Assembly (NCBI GenBank): GCA_046861615.1
Contig: JBHHUS010000004.1
Coordinates: forward strand, 1-53,867
DNA length: 53,867 nt
DNA from: CAZNUM01 sp046861615
GTDB taxonomy: Bacteria > Fidelibacterota > Marinisomatia > Marinisomatales > TCS55
Direction of reading: 5' to 3'
Shown here: positions 43,635-53,319 of the stretch, piece by piece
How the letters are laid out: every line of letters begins with the position of its first letter
Numbering within the stretch: the first letter of the stretch is position 1
Translations under genes and position numbers: made by a program
Notes under the pieces: model-generated
Database searches by the model: none
Told to the model about the DNA's origin: nothing
What the model saw: only the letters and a program-made list of their open reading frames with translations

Positions 43635-44015
43635 CTTATCCACAATGTCCACATTGGTTTTGCACACTGTACTTTCAGATTAACTATTTCTCCGGTTTTT
43701 TTATTAGATGTGGATAACCACCATTTATTTCCACCTAAAAGAAGTATTTATCCACATAAAGTAAAGGTTTAAAAATCAATTTCTTATGTCAAGTAAATCA
43801 AGATACTGAATCATTTTGCATCGCCTGTTTTCTATCTTATTCACACTAATATAATAAATAGATATATTAACTATATTATTTCTTAAAACAAATTTCTACC
43901 CACCATCTAATGGTCTAAAAATGCTTGTTAAAACAGGTCAATCTAGGTAACGTCATTAGACTTTTTCAGTACAATTATAAAGGCTTCAAACGACTCTAAT
44001 TTTCCAGGGAAACAA
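43635..44015. other. oriC: Proposed chromosomal origin of replication (oriC)
   Basis: A 381-base gap without a gene. It holds three perfect DnaA boxes: TTATCCACA at 43636-43644 and 43748-43756, and its complement TGTGGATAA at 43709-43717. Weaker matches lie nearby (ATGTCCACA at 43646-43654). An AT-rich stretch at about 43845-43905 with repeated ATATTA-like words could be the unwinding element. It sits directly before dnaN. Counts of G and C in sampled plus-strand lines change from C-rich to G-rich across it. dnaA itself is 11 kb away. Confidence 0.8.
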
Positions 44016-45134
44016 ATGAAACTTTCAACCTCAAAGATAGAATTTCAATCAGCACTTCAAAAACTCTCTAGAGCAACTCCCAGTCGTTCAACGCTACCGA
44101 TTCTCAGCTGCGTGTTGTTTCAGGTGGATGAGGGTAGTACAATTCTACGATCAACAGACCTTGAAATTACGATTGTAGTTAATTTGGCCGCTAGTATAGA
44201 AGAACCCGGATCTGCTGCTATACCTCTACAAACATTATTGGATATCACTAGTGAGTTATCTGAGGACGCGCGATTAACGATAAATGTTGACGGTAATTAT
44301 AAGGTCAAATTGCGAACTGAGGTCGGTAATTATGATATTATGGGCAAACCGCCAGAGGAGTTCCCGGCGATGCCGGAGGTTGACAACCGGAAGTCTGTCG
44401 GTATTTCAACAGAAGCTCTAAGAAATATAATTCAAACCACATCTTTTGCTGTAAGTCGCGATGAGTTGAAGCCGGCGCTGACAGGGGTCTTATTTCGCTT
44501 CGGGAAAGATGAATTAACCGCTGTGGCAACCGATGGTCACCGCCTGGTACGGTATATTAGAAGTGATTATCAATCGCAAGAATTTTCAGGCGATGTAATT
44601 GTACCAAGAAAATTCCTAAGTTTGATTGCCACCGCTCTTCCAGGAGAGAATGCCACCCAAATGTGGTTAGGGGATAATCATTTGACGGCCACCATTGGAA
44701 CAGACAATTATTTTACACGTATTATTGATGAACGATTTCCTGATTATGAAAGCGTTATCCCAAAAGACAATGACAAAGAATTGAAGATTGACAGGAACGC
44801 TCTACTTTCAGCTGTTCGGCGGGTTTCCATTTTTTCAAATAAATCAACCCATCAAATTGCGCTGGATTTGAAGGAAGCAGGCTCAAGAATAACTACTGAG
44901 GATCCTGAAAAATCGTCTAAAGCACAAGAACAAATCATTTGTGAATACAGCGGAGAAGAACTTTTAATTGGATACAACGCATCTTACTTGAAGGACATTC
45001 TTGCACATATTGATGCTGAGTCGGTGGTTGTAAAACTTAAAACACCCATAAGTGCAGCTCTGTTTTTCCCTGAGACCCAGAACAAAGATGCTGATTTAAC
45101 CATGCTGCTAATGCCGATTCGGTTGAATGACTGA
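44016..45134 (+). CDS. dnaN: DNA polymerase III beta subunit (sliding clamp)
   Basis: A 372-residue clamp that holds replicative polymerases on DNA. Three repeats of the clamp fold are visible, with MKLSTSKIEFQSALQKLSRA at the start, VSRDELKPALTGVLFRFGKD and ATDGHRLVRYIRSD in the second, and the C-terminal end LTMLLMPIRLND. Length matches the family (about 366-375). AGGGA six bases before the ATG supports the start. It is the first gene right of the proposed oriC, and the order dnaN-recF-gyrB-gyrA is conserved in many bacteria. Confidence 0.97.
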   Translation: MKLSTSKIEFQSALQKLSRATPSRSTLPILSCVLFQVDEGSTILRSTDLEITIVVNLAASIEEPGSAAIPLQTLLDITSELSEDARLTINVDGNYKVKLRTEVGNYDIMGKPPEEFPAMPEVDNRKSVGISTEALRNIIQTTSFAVSRDELKPALTGVLFRFGKDELTAVATDGHRLVRYIRSDYQSQEFSGDVIVPRKFLSLIATALPGENATQMWLGDNHLTATIGTDNYFTRIIDERFPDYESVIPKDNDKELKIDRNALLSAVRRVSIFSNKSTHQIALDLKEAGSRITTEDPEKSSKAQEQIICEYSGEELLIGYNASYLKDILAHIDAESVVVKLKTPISAALFFPETQNKDADLTMLLMPIRLND

Positions 45135-45206
45135 CCAATGATCTGTTGATATTCAATTTATTAATACCCGTTAAAAACGTTTATTTTCCTGTCCAGCATC
45201 TCCGAT

Positions 45207-46283
45207 ATGCCAATTAAATCGATTGAGTTGGTATCATTTAGAAACCATAAGCACGTTAAAATGGATTTTGGTAGTAAAATCAATTTGATCTGGGGCGAGA
45301 ACGGCTCGGGAAAAACATCAATATTAGAAGCGATCCATATTCTTTCAATTGGACGAAGCTTCAAGACCAAAAAGCTGGACCAGACCATCCGCGCAAATGA
45401 CAACAATATGCATTTAGAAGGATTGTTTGAGGTAAACAGGGCTAAGAAGCGAGTTTCCTTTGGGTTGAGAAAAGACGGAAAGCGCAGGTTAAAGTTAAAC
45501 GGAATTGTTCTGTCGGGATCGAAAAACCTGATTGGAGAGAATCCAGTGGTTGTACTATCACCGGAAGAACAATTAATTACATTAGGCTCTCCGGCAAACA
45601 GAAGAACTTATTTTGACAGGGTTTTCTCAACCGTCTCACGACCTTATCTGGAAGCGCTTTCTGCTTTTACAAAAACACTTAAACAGCGGAATGCTGCCCT
45701 TAGGAAGGAAGGAGAAAAGGCCTCTACAATAGAAGCCTGGAATGAACCGCTGGTCAGGTATGGTGTCCAAATATGGCGAAAGCGGAAAGAATTTTTAACG
45801 GCTTTTAGTGAAGAACTTTCGGCTGTAATGAAAGATATTCAAAACCTCTCTATTAGTCTTAGGGTTGGGCAGAAAATGGATGGTGACGCTGAAGAGTCGT
45901 GGTACCACTCGGAACTGTTAAAAAACTACAGGAAGGATCAGTTTCTTGGTTGGACCTCAACCGGACCCCACCGAGACGAAATATTCTTATTATTTAACGA
46001 TCGACTGTTGAAGGATTTCGGATCTCAGGGAGAACATAAATTAAGCCTAGTATTAATAAAACTGGCCGAGTTTGGGTTAATTCATAAGTTAACTAATATT
46101 AGTCCTACTTTATTATTAGATGATTTGTTTGCGAAGCTGGATTTACATCGGGGAGGAGCCGTAATGGAATTGTTGAACCAAAAAACTCAGACCCTGATTA
46201 CAAATGCTGACTTGGTTGGGTTTCAGCAACATGGAATAAAGGTTAATGGTGATAAAAACAAAACATTTCACCTGGTAAGATGA
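45207..46283 (+). CDS. recF: DNA replication and repair protein RecF
   Basis: A 358-residue SMC-like ATPase that loads RecA at gaps with RecO and RecR. Walker A is GENGSGKTSILEAIH (about 30-44), followed by the RecF-typical ISxGRSFKT segment. VVLSPEEQLITLGSPANRR and FDRVFSTVSRPYL identify the family. The signature region is FGSQGEHKLSLVLIKLAE and Walker B is PTLLLDDLFAKLD. The stop overlaps the next start (ATGA). Only a weak ribosome-binding site precedes the ATG. Confidence 0.96.
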   Translation: MPIKSIELVSFRNHKHVKMDFGSKINLIWGENGSGKTSILEAIHILSIGRSFKTKKLDQTIRANDNNMHLEGLFEVNRAKKRVSFGLRKDGKRRLKLNGIVLSGSKNLIGENPVVVLSPEEQLITLGSPANRRTYFDRVFSTVSRPYLEALSAFTKTLKQRNAALRKEGEKASTIEAWNEPLVRYGVQIWRKRKEFLTAFSEELSAVMKDIQNLSISLRVGQKMDGDAEESWYHSELLKNYRKDQFLGWTSTGPHRDEIFLLFNDRLLKDFGSQGEHKLSLVLIKLAEFGLIHKLTNISPTLLLDDLFAKLDLHRGGAVMELLNQKTQTLITNADLVGFQQHGIKVNGDKNKTFHLVR

Positions 46284-46558
46284 CTCAATCTTTACGGGTT
46301 GTAATAAGCCAGTTTTTAAAGCGGGCCGGGCTGGAAAAAGGTGTTGCCCAGAATCGGGCGCTGATTGTGTGGGATAGTGTCGTAGGTGCGGTGATAGCTG
46401 ACAACACCGAGCCAGAAGAGGTAAACCACGGCGTACTTACTATTCGGGTGAAAACTCCGGCCTGGCGACAGGAATTACAATTTCAGAAAGCAGACATAAT
46501 TAACAAATTAAACGCTCAACTGGGGAATAATACGATTAAGGAAATCCGGTTTATATGA
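46280..46558 (+). CDS. DUF721/DciA-like protein
   Basis: A 92-residue protein of the DUF721 family. In bacteria without DnaC/DnaI this family includes DciA, which helps load the DnaB helicase. VIVWDSVVGAVIADNTEP is a close form of the family motif W-x-x-V-V-G, followed by GVLTIRVKTPAWRQELQF, the usual L-x-V-x-x-x-x-W-x-x-E-L segment. It overlaps both recF and gyrB by 4 bases (ATGA at each end), so it is co-translated with replication genes. Only the KH-like core is present. Confidence 0.85.
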   Translation: MTQSLRVVISQFLKRAGLEKGVAQNRALIVWDSVVGAVIADNTEPEEVNHGVLTIRVKTPAWRQELQFQKADIINKLNAQLGNNTIKEIRFI

Positions 46559-48522
46559 AATCACAAACTGAAAAGAATCAATATAGCGCTGAAAAGATCA
46601 CAGTTTTAAAAGGGCTGGAAGCTGTCCGCCGCCGCCCGGCCATGTACATTGGTGATGTTGGTAAGCGGGGCCTGCATCACCTGGTGTATGAAGTTGTGGA
46701 TAATTCAGTTGACGAAGCGTTGGCGGGGTATTGTAATAAGATTACAGTTACTGTTCAGGAAGATGGTGGAATCTGTGTAGAGGATAATGGCAGGGGAATC
46801 CCGGTTGATATTCATAAGGAAGAAAATAAACCGGCTCTTGAAGTTGTTATGACGGTTCTCCATGCCGGCGGAAAATTCGACAAGGGAAGCTATAAAGTAT
46901 CCGGGGGCCTCCACGGTGTTGGTGTTTCGGTAGTTAATGCCTTATCAAAGAAAATGATTGTGGAAGTGATGCGGAATAATAAGATTTATCAACAGGAATA
47001 TTGCCGTGGTAAGGTCACGACAAAATTGAAAGTGGTTGGAAAATCAAAAGCTACAGGTACAAAAGTTATCTTTTACCCGGACACGGAAATTTTTATCGAT
47101 ACAACTGTTGAATTTGGTATCATTGCTGAACGTTTGAGAGAGTTGGCCTACCTGAATAAAAATTTGGAAATTACCTTAAAAGATAAGCGGTACAAAGAGC
47201 GGACCGAATATTTTCATTTTAAGGGAGGATTAAGTGATTTTGTAAAATTTTTAGATGAAGCCAATCGCCCGTTGCACACAAAGGTGATTACAGTAATCAA
47301 AGAGACCGGTACCGTGCCGGTTGATGTTGCTCTTCGATATAGTGCGGGATATACTGACAATATTTTAACCTTTGTCAATAATATTAATACGATTGAAGGA
47401 GGGACGCATCTCTCTGGTTTTCGTTCTGCGCTGACTCGAGCGATGAATAATTATGCCCAGAAAAACAATCTGATTAAAGCTAAAAAGAATGAAAAATTAA
47501 CCTTGTCGGGTGAGGACTTCCGTGAAGGATTAACGGCGGTTGTATCAGTGAAGGTTGCTGAGCCCCAGTTTGAAGGACAAACCAAAACAAAACTTGGTAA
47601 TGGTGATGTGAAGGGAATTGTGGACGCAATTGTTTATGAAGGCATTCAGAATTTTCTGGAGGAGAATCCGTCAATTGGTAGAAAAGTTATAGAAAAAGCA
47701 CTTTTGGCCGCCCGCAGTCGGAATGCAGCCCGAAAAGCCCGGGAATTAATCCGGCGTAAAACAGCTCTTGAGTCAGGATCATTACCGGGGAAATTGGCAG
47801 ATTGTTCAAACAAAGACCCTGAATTTTGTGAGCTGTTCCTAGTTGAAGGAGATTCTGCCGGTGGCTCTGCCAAGCAGGGGCGCGACCGGCGTACACAGGC
47901 AATACTACCACTCCGGGGGAAAGTAATTAACGCTGAAAAAGCTCGGATCGATAAACTGTTATCCAATAATGAAATCCAGTCTATTATCACAGCGCTGGGA
48001 ACCGGCTTTGGAGGCTCGGACGATGAAGAGAGCGAAAGAAGTATATCCGATTTTGATATGTCCAGGCTTCGCTATAATAAAATAATTATTATGACCGATG
48101 CCGATGTAGATGGAAGCCATATCCGTACATTATTACTCACTTTTTTATATCGTAAAATGCCCCAGCTAATTCATGAAGGACATGTGTTTATTGCTCAGCC
48201 GCCCCTTTACCGCCTACGTCAAGGGAAGAAGGAACTGTATTCCTATAGTGACGATGAAATGACGCTGTTACTGGACAGATTAAAAAAAGAGAACAAAAAG
48301 ACCAAAGTTGATATCTCAAGATATAAAGGCTTGGGTGAAATGAACCCGGAACAGCTTTGGGCTACAACGATGGACCCCGAACAACGGACATTGATTAAGG
48401 TGACCATTGAAGACGCAACGGAAGCGCATAAATATTTCCAAAATCTTATGGGTCAGGATGTGGAAGCCCGGCGTTTATTTATTGAAACAAACGCAAAATT
48501 TGTTGTAAACCTGGATATTTAA
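46555..48522 (+). CDS. gyrB: DNA gyrase subunit B
   Basis: A 655-residue ATPase subunit of gyrase. The GHKL ATP site is formed by YEVVDNSVDEALAGY, EDNGRGIPVDIHKEE and GKFDKGSYKVSGGLHGVGVS. The transducer and TOPRIM parts contain CSNKDPEFCELFLVEGDSAG, QAILPLRGKVINAEKA and IIIMTDADVDGSHIRTLLLT. The length is that of the short GyrBs without the 165-residue insert of E. coli. The C-terminal SRYKGLGEMNPEQLW and NAKFVVNLDI are typical. It overlaps the DUF721 gene and is followed by gyrA 17 bases later. Confidence 0.98.
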   Translation: MKSQTEKNQYSAEKITVLKGLEAVRRRPAMYIGDVGKRGLHHLVYEVVDNSVDEALAGYCNKITVTVQEDGGICVEDNGRGIPVDIHKEENKPALEVVMTVLHAGGKFDKGSYKVSGGLHGVGVSVVNALSKKMIVEVMRNNKIYQQEYCRGKVTTKLKVVGKSKATGTKVIFYPDTEIFIDTTVEFGIIAERLRELAYLNKNLEITLKDKRYKERTEYFHFKGGLSDFVKFLDEANRPLHTKVITVIKETGTVPVDVALRYSAGYTDNILTFVNNINTIEGGTHLSGFRSALTRAMNNYAQKNNLIKAKKNEKLTLSGEDFREGLTAVVSVKVAEPQFEGQTKTKLGNGDVKGIVDAIVYEGIQNFLEENPSIGRKVIEKALLAARSRNAARKARELIRRKTALESGSLPGKLADCSNKDPEFCELFLVEGDSAGGSAKQGRDRRTQAILPLRGKVINAEKARIDKLLSNNEIQSIITALGTGFGGSDDEESERSISDFDMSRLRYNKIIIMTDADVDGSHIRTLLLTFLYRKMPQLIHEGHVFIAQPPLYRLRQGKKELYSYSDDEMTLLLDRLKKENKKTKVDISRYKGLGEMNPEQLWATTMDPEQRTLIKVTIEDATEAHKYFQNLMGQDVEARRLFIETNAKFVVNLDI

Positions 48523-48539
48523 CGTTTTAAGAGGTTGAA

Positions 48540-51056
48540 GTGGATATAACTAGGGAAAATGCGATTAATCGAGACATTGTAGATGAGCTTAAAGAAAGCT
48601 ATCTTAATTATTCAATGTCTGTTATTGTTTCAAGGGCACTGCCGGATGTCCGGGATGGGCTGAAACCGGTGCACCGCCGGATTCTTTATGGAATGAGTGA
48701 GTTAGGAGTCCATTGGAATCGGTCATATAAAAAGTCCGCAAGAATTGTGGGAGATGTGCTTGGGAAATACCACCCCCACGGTGACAGCTCCGTATACGAC
48801 GCTCTTGTGCGTATGGCACAGGAATTTTCAATGCGTTATCCGCTGGTTGATGGACAGGGAAACTTTGGTTCAGTAGATGGAGACAGGGCTGCTGCCATGC
48901 GGTATACAGAATCCAGGATGACGCGCCTGGCATCGGAGACGCTGAGAGACCTTGATAAAAATACAGTAGATTTTATTCCGAATTTCGATGAGACCTTAGA
49001 AGAACCATCTGTTCTACCAACAGTTGTACCCAGTCTTCTTGTGAATGGCTCAGAGGGCATTGCTGTGGGAATGGCCACTAAAATACCGCCACACAATTTG
49101 ACTGAAATAATGAATGGTTTAATCGCTCTGGTGGAGGACCCGGATATAACAGTGGATGAACTGAACGAATTTATTAAGGGCCCCGATTTTCCAACCGGCG
49201 CCATTATTATGGGTCATGACGGTATTAAAGCGGCATATCGGACAGGTCGGGGCAAAGTTACTATCCGTGCCAGAGCTGTGACCGAAACGGACAAACGAGG
49301 TAAAGAGAATATTGTAATTACTGAAATACCCTATCAGGTAAATAAGGCAAATCTGCTGGAAAAAATTGCTGAACTAGTAAGGGATAAAATAGTTGAGGGC
49401 ATCTCAGATCTACGTGATGAATCGGATAAGGATGGACTTCGGATTGTGATCGAGACAAAACGGGATGCCATACCAGAGGTGATCTTAAATCAGCTATATT
49501 CCCACACTCAGCTCCAGGATACATTTGGCATTATTCTATTGGCTCTTTCTAACGGTGTACCCAAGGTGATGGGCTTAAAAGAAATGATGCGGGCGTTTGT
49601 TGATTTTCGCCATAAGGTAGTGGTTCGCAGGACTAAGTATGATTTAACCCGGGCTGAATCACGGGCGCACATTTTGGAAGGTTTGAAAATTGCTTTGGAC
49701 AATATCGAAGAGGTAATAAAAATAATCCGGGGCAGTAAAAATCCGATTATGGCCAAGGAAGGACTGATGAATTCTTTTGATCTCTCAGAAATTCAGTCCC
49801 AGGCTATTTTAGATATGCGCTTGCAACGACTGACCGGCCTGGAGGTGGAAAAAGTTGTGCAGGAGTACAAAGAAATAATTCAGTTAATTGCTGGGTTAAA
49901 AGGTATCTTGGACAGCCGCTCCCAGCGAATGGCGATAATCAAACAGGAATTCGAAGAATTACGGTCAAGGTACGGGGATGACCGCCGGACGGAAATATTG
50001 CCCTACGGAAAAGATTTTTCAATTGAAGATATGATCGCTCAAGAGGAAATGGTCATAACCATTACCTATGAAGGCTATATCAAGAGAACAGCACTGTCCA
50101 CTTATCGGAGCCAGCGTCGCGGCGGACGGGGAATCCAGGGAGCCACATCTAAAGAAGAAGATTTTATAGAACACCTGTTTATTGCAAATACCCATAACTA
50201 TATGTTGTTCTTTACTGACAGAGGAAAATGTTATTGGCTGAAAGTATATGACATCCCCCCGGGAGGAAGAGCTGCCAGAGGCCGCGCAATTGTTAATTTG
50301 ATTGGTTGTGAACCCGGTGAAAAGGTGGAAGCTTTTGTCAGTGTTCACGAATTTTCGAATGAAAAATATGTTGTAATGGCAACGAGGAAAGGGACTGTTA
50401 AAAAAACTGTCCTCTCGGCCTACGGAAATCCTCGTAAAGGTGGTATTTACGCCATCGAAATCAGACCGGGAGATAACTTGATTGAAGCCAGAATAACGAA
50501 TGGAGATCACGATATTTTACTGGGGACCAGAGAAGGAAAATCGATCCGATTCTCAGAGAAAGACATTCGACCGTCAGGACGGAAAACTATGGGTGTAAAA
50601 GGCATCACCCTGAGCTCAGCCAGTGACGAGGTCGTGGGAATGCTGGTAGTAAAACGGGAAGGAACTATTTTAGTAGCCACTGAAAGAGGCTATGGGAAAC
50701 GGACGGATGTTATTCAATATCGGGTTCAGAAAAGAGGAGGAAAAGGTGTTCTTACAATGCGAACAACCGAAAAAACCGGGAAAATGATTTCGATTATGGA
50801 AGTTGTTCATGGAGACGACCTCATGGTTATCACAGATAAAGGCGTGTTGATGCGTCAGCCAGTGTCTGAAATACGCTCTATCGGTAGAGTAACCCAGGGT
50901 GTAAAGTTAGTAAAATTGGATAAAGGCACCTGTATATCATCCATCACCCGCGTAATTCATGTTGACGAAGAATTAGATGCGAAAAATCAAACTGAATCAC
51001 TAGACCAAATGGGTGAAAACACTGAAAGCAGTAACGAAAAACCAGCGAGCGAGTGA
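48540..51056 (+). CDS. gyrA: DNA gyrase subunit A
   Basis: The 838-residue cleavage subunit of gyrase. The catalytic tyrosine is Tyr122 in AAMRYTESRM, the same number as in E. coli. The quinolone-determining region HPHGDSSVYDALVRMAQ keeps Ser83 and Asp87, the usual sensitive residues. The C-terminal pinwheel (about 500-815) has the GyrA box QRRGGRGIQG (about 524-533), so it should wrap DNA and act as a true gyrase and not topoisomerase IV. The start is a GTG at 48540 with GAGG seven bases upstream. The tail is acidic. The stop overlaps the YggS gene (GTGA). Confidence 0.98.
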   Translation: MDITRENAINRDIVDELKESYLNYSMSVIVSRALPDVRDGLKPVHRRILYGMSELGVHWNRSYKKSARIVGDVLGKYHPHGDSSVYDALVRMAQEFSMRYPLVDGQGNFGSVDGDRAAAMRYTESRMTRLASETLRDLDKNTVDFIPNFDETLEEPSVLPTVVPSLLVNGSEGIAVGMATKIPPHNLTEIMNGLIALVEDPDITVDELNEFIKGPDFPTGAIIMGHDGIKAAYRTGRGKVTIRARAVTETDKRGKENIVITEIPYQVNKANLLEKIAELVRDKIVEGISDLRDESDKDGLRIVIETKRDAIPEVILNQLYSHTQLQDTFGIILLALSNGVPKVMGLKEMMRAFVDFRHKVVVRRTKYDLTRAESRAHILEGLKIALDNIEEVIKIIRGSKNPIMAKEGLMNSFDLSEIQSQAILDMRLQRLTGLEVEKVVQEYKEIIQLIAGLKGILDSRSQRMAIIKQEFEELRSRYGDDRRTEILPYGKDFSIEDMIAQEEMVITITYEGYIKRTALSTYRSQRRGGRGIQGATSKEEDFIEHLFIANTHNYMLFFTDRGKCYWLKVYDIPPGGRAARGRAIVNLIGCEPGEKVEAFVSVHEFSNEKYVVMATRKGTVKKTVLSAYGNPRKGGIYAIEIRPGDNLIEARITNGDHDILLGTREGKSIRFSEKDIRPSGRKTMGVKGITLSSASDEVVGMLVVKREGTILVATERGYGKRTDVIQYRVQKRGGKGVLTMRTTEKTGKMISIMEVVHGDDLMVITDKGVLMRQPVSEIRSIGRVTQGVKLVKLDKGTCISSITRVIHVDEELDAKNQTESLDQMGENTESSNEKPASE

Positions 51057-51745
51057 ATTTAAAAGAAAACCTGTCTGATGTGTTAGGTTCAATTGCCGTT
51101 GCGCAAAATGCCGCCGGGCTGAAAAACGCAGTTACCATAGTTGCTGTTACTAAAACACACTCCCCGAAGACGATTGAAGCAGTTGCAGATGTTGGTCTTA
51201 CCGACATCGGTGAAAACCGCCTTCAGGAAGCAATGAAGAAATTCTCTTTATTGTCTTCAGAAATAAAACTACGAAAGCGAATGATCGGACACCTTCAATC
51301 CAATAAAGTCAGTAAGGCGCTGAAAGTATTTGATTCGTTGGATTCGGTTGACTCGGTCAAACTGGCTGTAAAAATAAATCGCCGGGCACTGGAGAATAAT
51401 ACAGTTTTCCCAGTTCTTCTGGAGGTTAACACAAGCGAGGAGCCCCAGAAGAACGGATTTCACCCGAACCAGACAGAAGAAATGCTATCCTGTATTGAAA
51501 TGAGCAATCTTCAGATAAATGGTTTGATGACAGTAGGTCCGCTGACAAAAAGTGAGGCCAGAATTCGGGAATCGTTTAAATGTCTTCGACTTTTGTTGGA
51601 GCGGTTAAATTCAGAGCGCTCAAAATCAATACCACCTTTAAAAGAGCTATCAATGGGCATGAGCAATGACTTTACTGTTGCAGTGGAAGAGGGCAGCACC
51701 ATGGTACGTTTAGGCACTGTACTTTTTGGTCCTCGTGAACGATGA
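51053..51745 (+). CDS. YggS/PROSC-type pyridoxal phosphate homeostasis protein
   Basis: A 230-residue fold-type III PLP-binding protein that buffers free PLP and has no known catalysis. The PLP lysine is in VAVTKTHSPKTIEAV (about 26-40), with IGENRLQEA at about 54-62, HLQSNKV at about 81-87, and the phosphate-binding SMGMSNDFTVAVEEGSTMVR near the C-terminus. All signature parts are present. The start is a GTG at 51053 sharing bases with the gyrA stop, with no strong ribosome-binding site, which points to coupling with gyrA. The next small gene overlaps its stop by 4 bases. Confidence 0.93.
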   Translation: MNLKENLSDVLGSIAVAQNAAGLKNAVTIVAVTKTHSPKTIEAVADVGLTDIGENRLQEAMKKFSLLSSEIKLRKRMIGHLQSNKVSKALKVFDSLDSVDSVKLAVKINRRALENNTVFPVLLEVNTSEEPQKNGFHPNQTEEMLSCIEMSNLQINGLMTVGPLTKSEARIRESFKCLRLLLERLNSERSKSIPPLKELSMGMSNDFTVAVEEGSTMVRLGTVLFGPRER

Positions 51746-52281
51746 AACAATGGATATATCTTCCTGCCGGCCCCGCAATCTGGGGTTTAAACTTTAAGGG
51801 AATTCCCACTGGCTCCGGTCACTTTCAGGACAGTATAAATAATTCAAAATTTTTATGGCCAAAGAAAATCAACAGCCAAACAGTTAACCCCCTGGTTTTT
51901 GGATTCTTTAAGGATAAATTAGGAATAAAAGACGTGTGGATTGTGGATAGAATGGTTGGATTTCCCGAACCCTTTTTTATCGGGGACCATATTAATCGAT
52001 CCGGGGTAAATTTTTTAACTGGTAATACATTTTCGGGGGCATGGCCAATTTTTCCTGATTCTAGCCGGATTTATACAGTACCGGAAGGAAAAGACGGGAA
52101 AGTCATTATCTCTGTTGGGCCTCAGCGGTTTTCGGAAGCAGGAAAAGTTAATTCGTATCCTGTATGCGAATGGACGGGTTTAATTGTGCCGGTATGGTCT
52201 TATATCGGCGTTACAGTAACGGCGGCAGCCCTACCCACCGGGACAGATCTGCTTTTGTTTTTGAAGAATGAAACGCTTTGA
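51742..52281 (+). CDS. Short protein resembling part of a purine nucleoside phosphorylase
   Basis: A 179-residue protein, probably soluble, whose family I do not recognise firmly. Residues 83-95 read FIGDHINRSGVNF, close to the D-H-I-N-x-x-G-x-N-x-L segment of trimeric purine nucleoside phosphorylases and MTA phosphorylases, but those enzymes have about 270 residues and the N-terminal phosphate-binding part is not seen. It starts within the YggS stop (ATGA), so it is translated with it. The neighbour psuG acts on a nucleotide. It may be a shortened relative, a binding protein, or an unrelated family that shares one loop. Confidence 0.5.
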   Translation: MKQWIYLPAGPAIWGLNFKGIPTGSGHFQDSINNSKFLWPKKINSQTVNPLVFGFFKDKLGIKDVWIVDRMVGFPEPFFIGDHINRSGVNFLTGNTFSGAWPIFPDSSRIYTVPEGKDGKVIISVGPQRFSEAGKVNSYPVCEWTGLIVPVWSYIGVTVTAAALPTGTDLLLFLKNETL

Positions 52282-52291
52282 ACCAATTGAT

Positions 52292-53212
52292 TCAGGGGTG
52301 AAAAGAATTAATAGCTCGGGCTACCCGAGCGCCCAGGCGGGCATTATTAATTGCCAGGGATATGTTTGATGCCAGGCTTTTTCCATCGCTTAATTCAACC
52401 ACCCGCTTTAGCAAGAAGGGCGTTAAATTATTTCCACTAATTGATTTTTTCTCCGCTTCGGATACGGCCCGTTCAACGTAAGTACTTATTTCCTCTGTGG
52501 GGACCTCTTTATCGGTGGGAACTGGGTTAACTACCAGCAGAGCGCTTTTTAATCCTAAGCCCCGGTGTTGGTAATGCCACCGGGCGATGTCTGCTGGTGA
52601 TTCTACCGTATATTTTAAATCAATGCCGGAAGAACGTGAATAGAAGGCAGGGAACTGCTTTACCCGGTACCCCAGAACCGGCACACCGCATGTTTCCAGC
52701 GCCTCCAGTGTTTTTGGCAAGTCAAGGATTGCCTTGGCCCCCGCTGAAATCACAACCTGTGGAATTTTGCCTAATACGCCCAGGTCTTGGGAAATGTCAA
52801 AGGATTTATCTGAATTGCGATGTACGCCGCCGATTCCGCCGGTTGCAAATACATTAATCTTAACCTGGTGACTTAGAAACATAGTAGCGGATACGGTAGT
52901 GGCTCCGGTTTTCCCAAATGACAGGGCATAGCTGATATCGTGGAGCGAAATTTTTTCAACTTTTGCGCTGGAAGCAATTTGTTTTAATTTACTGGAACTA
53001 AGTCCAATGTGGATTTTTCCATCAAGGATTGCGACGATTGCCGGTGCTACTTTTTCTGCTCGTACCGTTTGGAGTAATTCTTGCGCAAAAGACAAGTTTT
53101 CCGGATACGGCATTCCTTGGGCAATGATTGTAGATTCCAAAGCTAATATTGGGGCGTGCGAAGCAATAGCCTCCTGAACCTCCGGATGAATGTAAAATAA
53201 TGACTTTTCCAT
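52292..53212 (-). CDS. psuG: Pseudouridine-5'-phosphate glycosidase
   Basis: A 306-residue enzyme that splits pseudouridine 5'-phosphate into uracil and ribose 5-phosphate, breaking a C-C glycosidic bond. Family marks in order are PILALESTIIAQGMPYPENL (about 20-39), APAIVAILDGKIHIGLSSS (about 56-74), FGKTGATTVSATMFL, NVFATGGIGGVHR (about 117-129) and a C-terminal NISLAINNARLGARVA. The length matches E. coli PsuG (312). The usual kinase partner psuK is not in the window. It is convergent with the small nucleoside-phosphorylase-like gene, 10 bases apart. Confidence 0.95.
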   Translation of the reverse strand: MEKSLFYIHPEVQEAIASHAPILALESTIIAQGMPYPENLSFAQELLQTVRAEKVAPAIVAILDGKIHIGLSSSKLKQIASSAKVEKISLHDISYALSFGKTGATTVSATMFLSHQVKINVFATGGIGGVHRNSDKSFDISQDLGVLGKIPQVVISAGAKAILDLPKTLEALETCGVPVLGYRVKQFPAFYSRSSGIDLKYTVESPADIARWHYQHRGLGLKSALLVVNPVPTDKEVPTEEISTYVERAVSEAEKKSISGNNLTPFLLKRVVELSDGKSLASNISLAINNARLGARVARAINSFHP

Positions 53213-53319
53213 GAATAAATATAAGGGTAATAATCCATAAAGATTACCGCAGGTCCTGTACTCACTATTGAAATGTTATTTGAGCAAGGCTGGCTTAACA
53301 GGAAACAGGGTATTTATGA

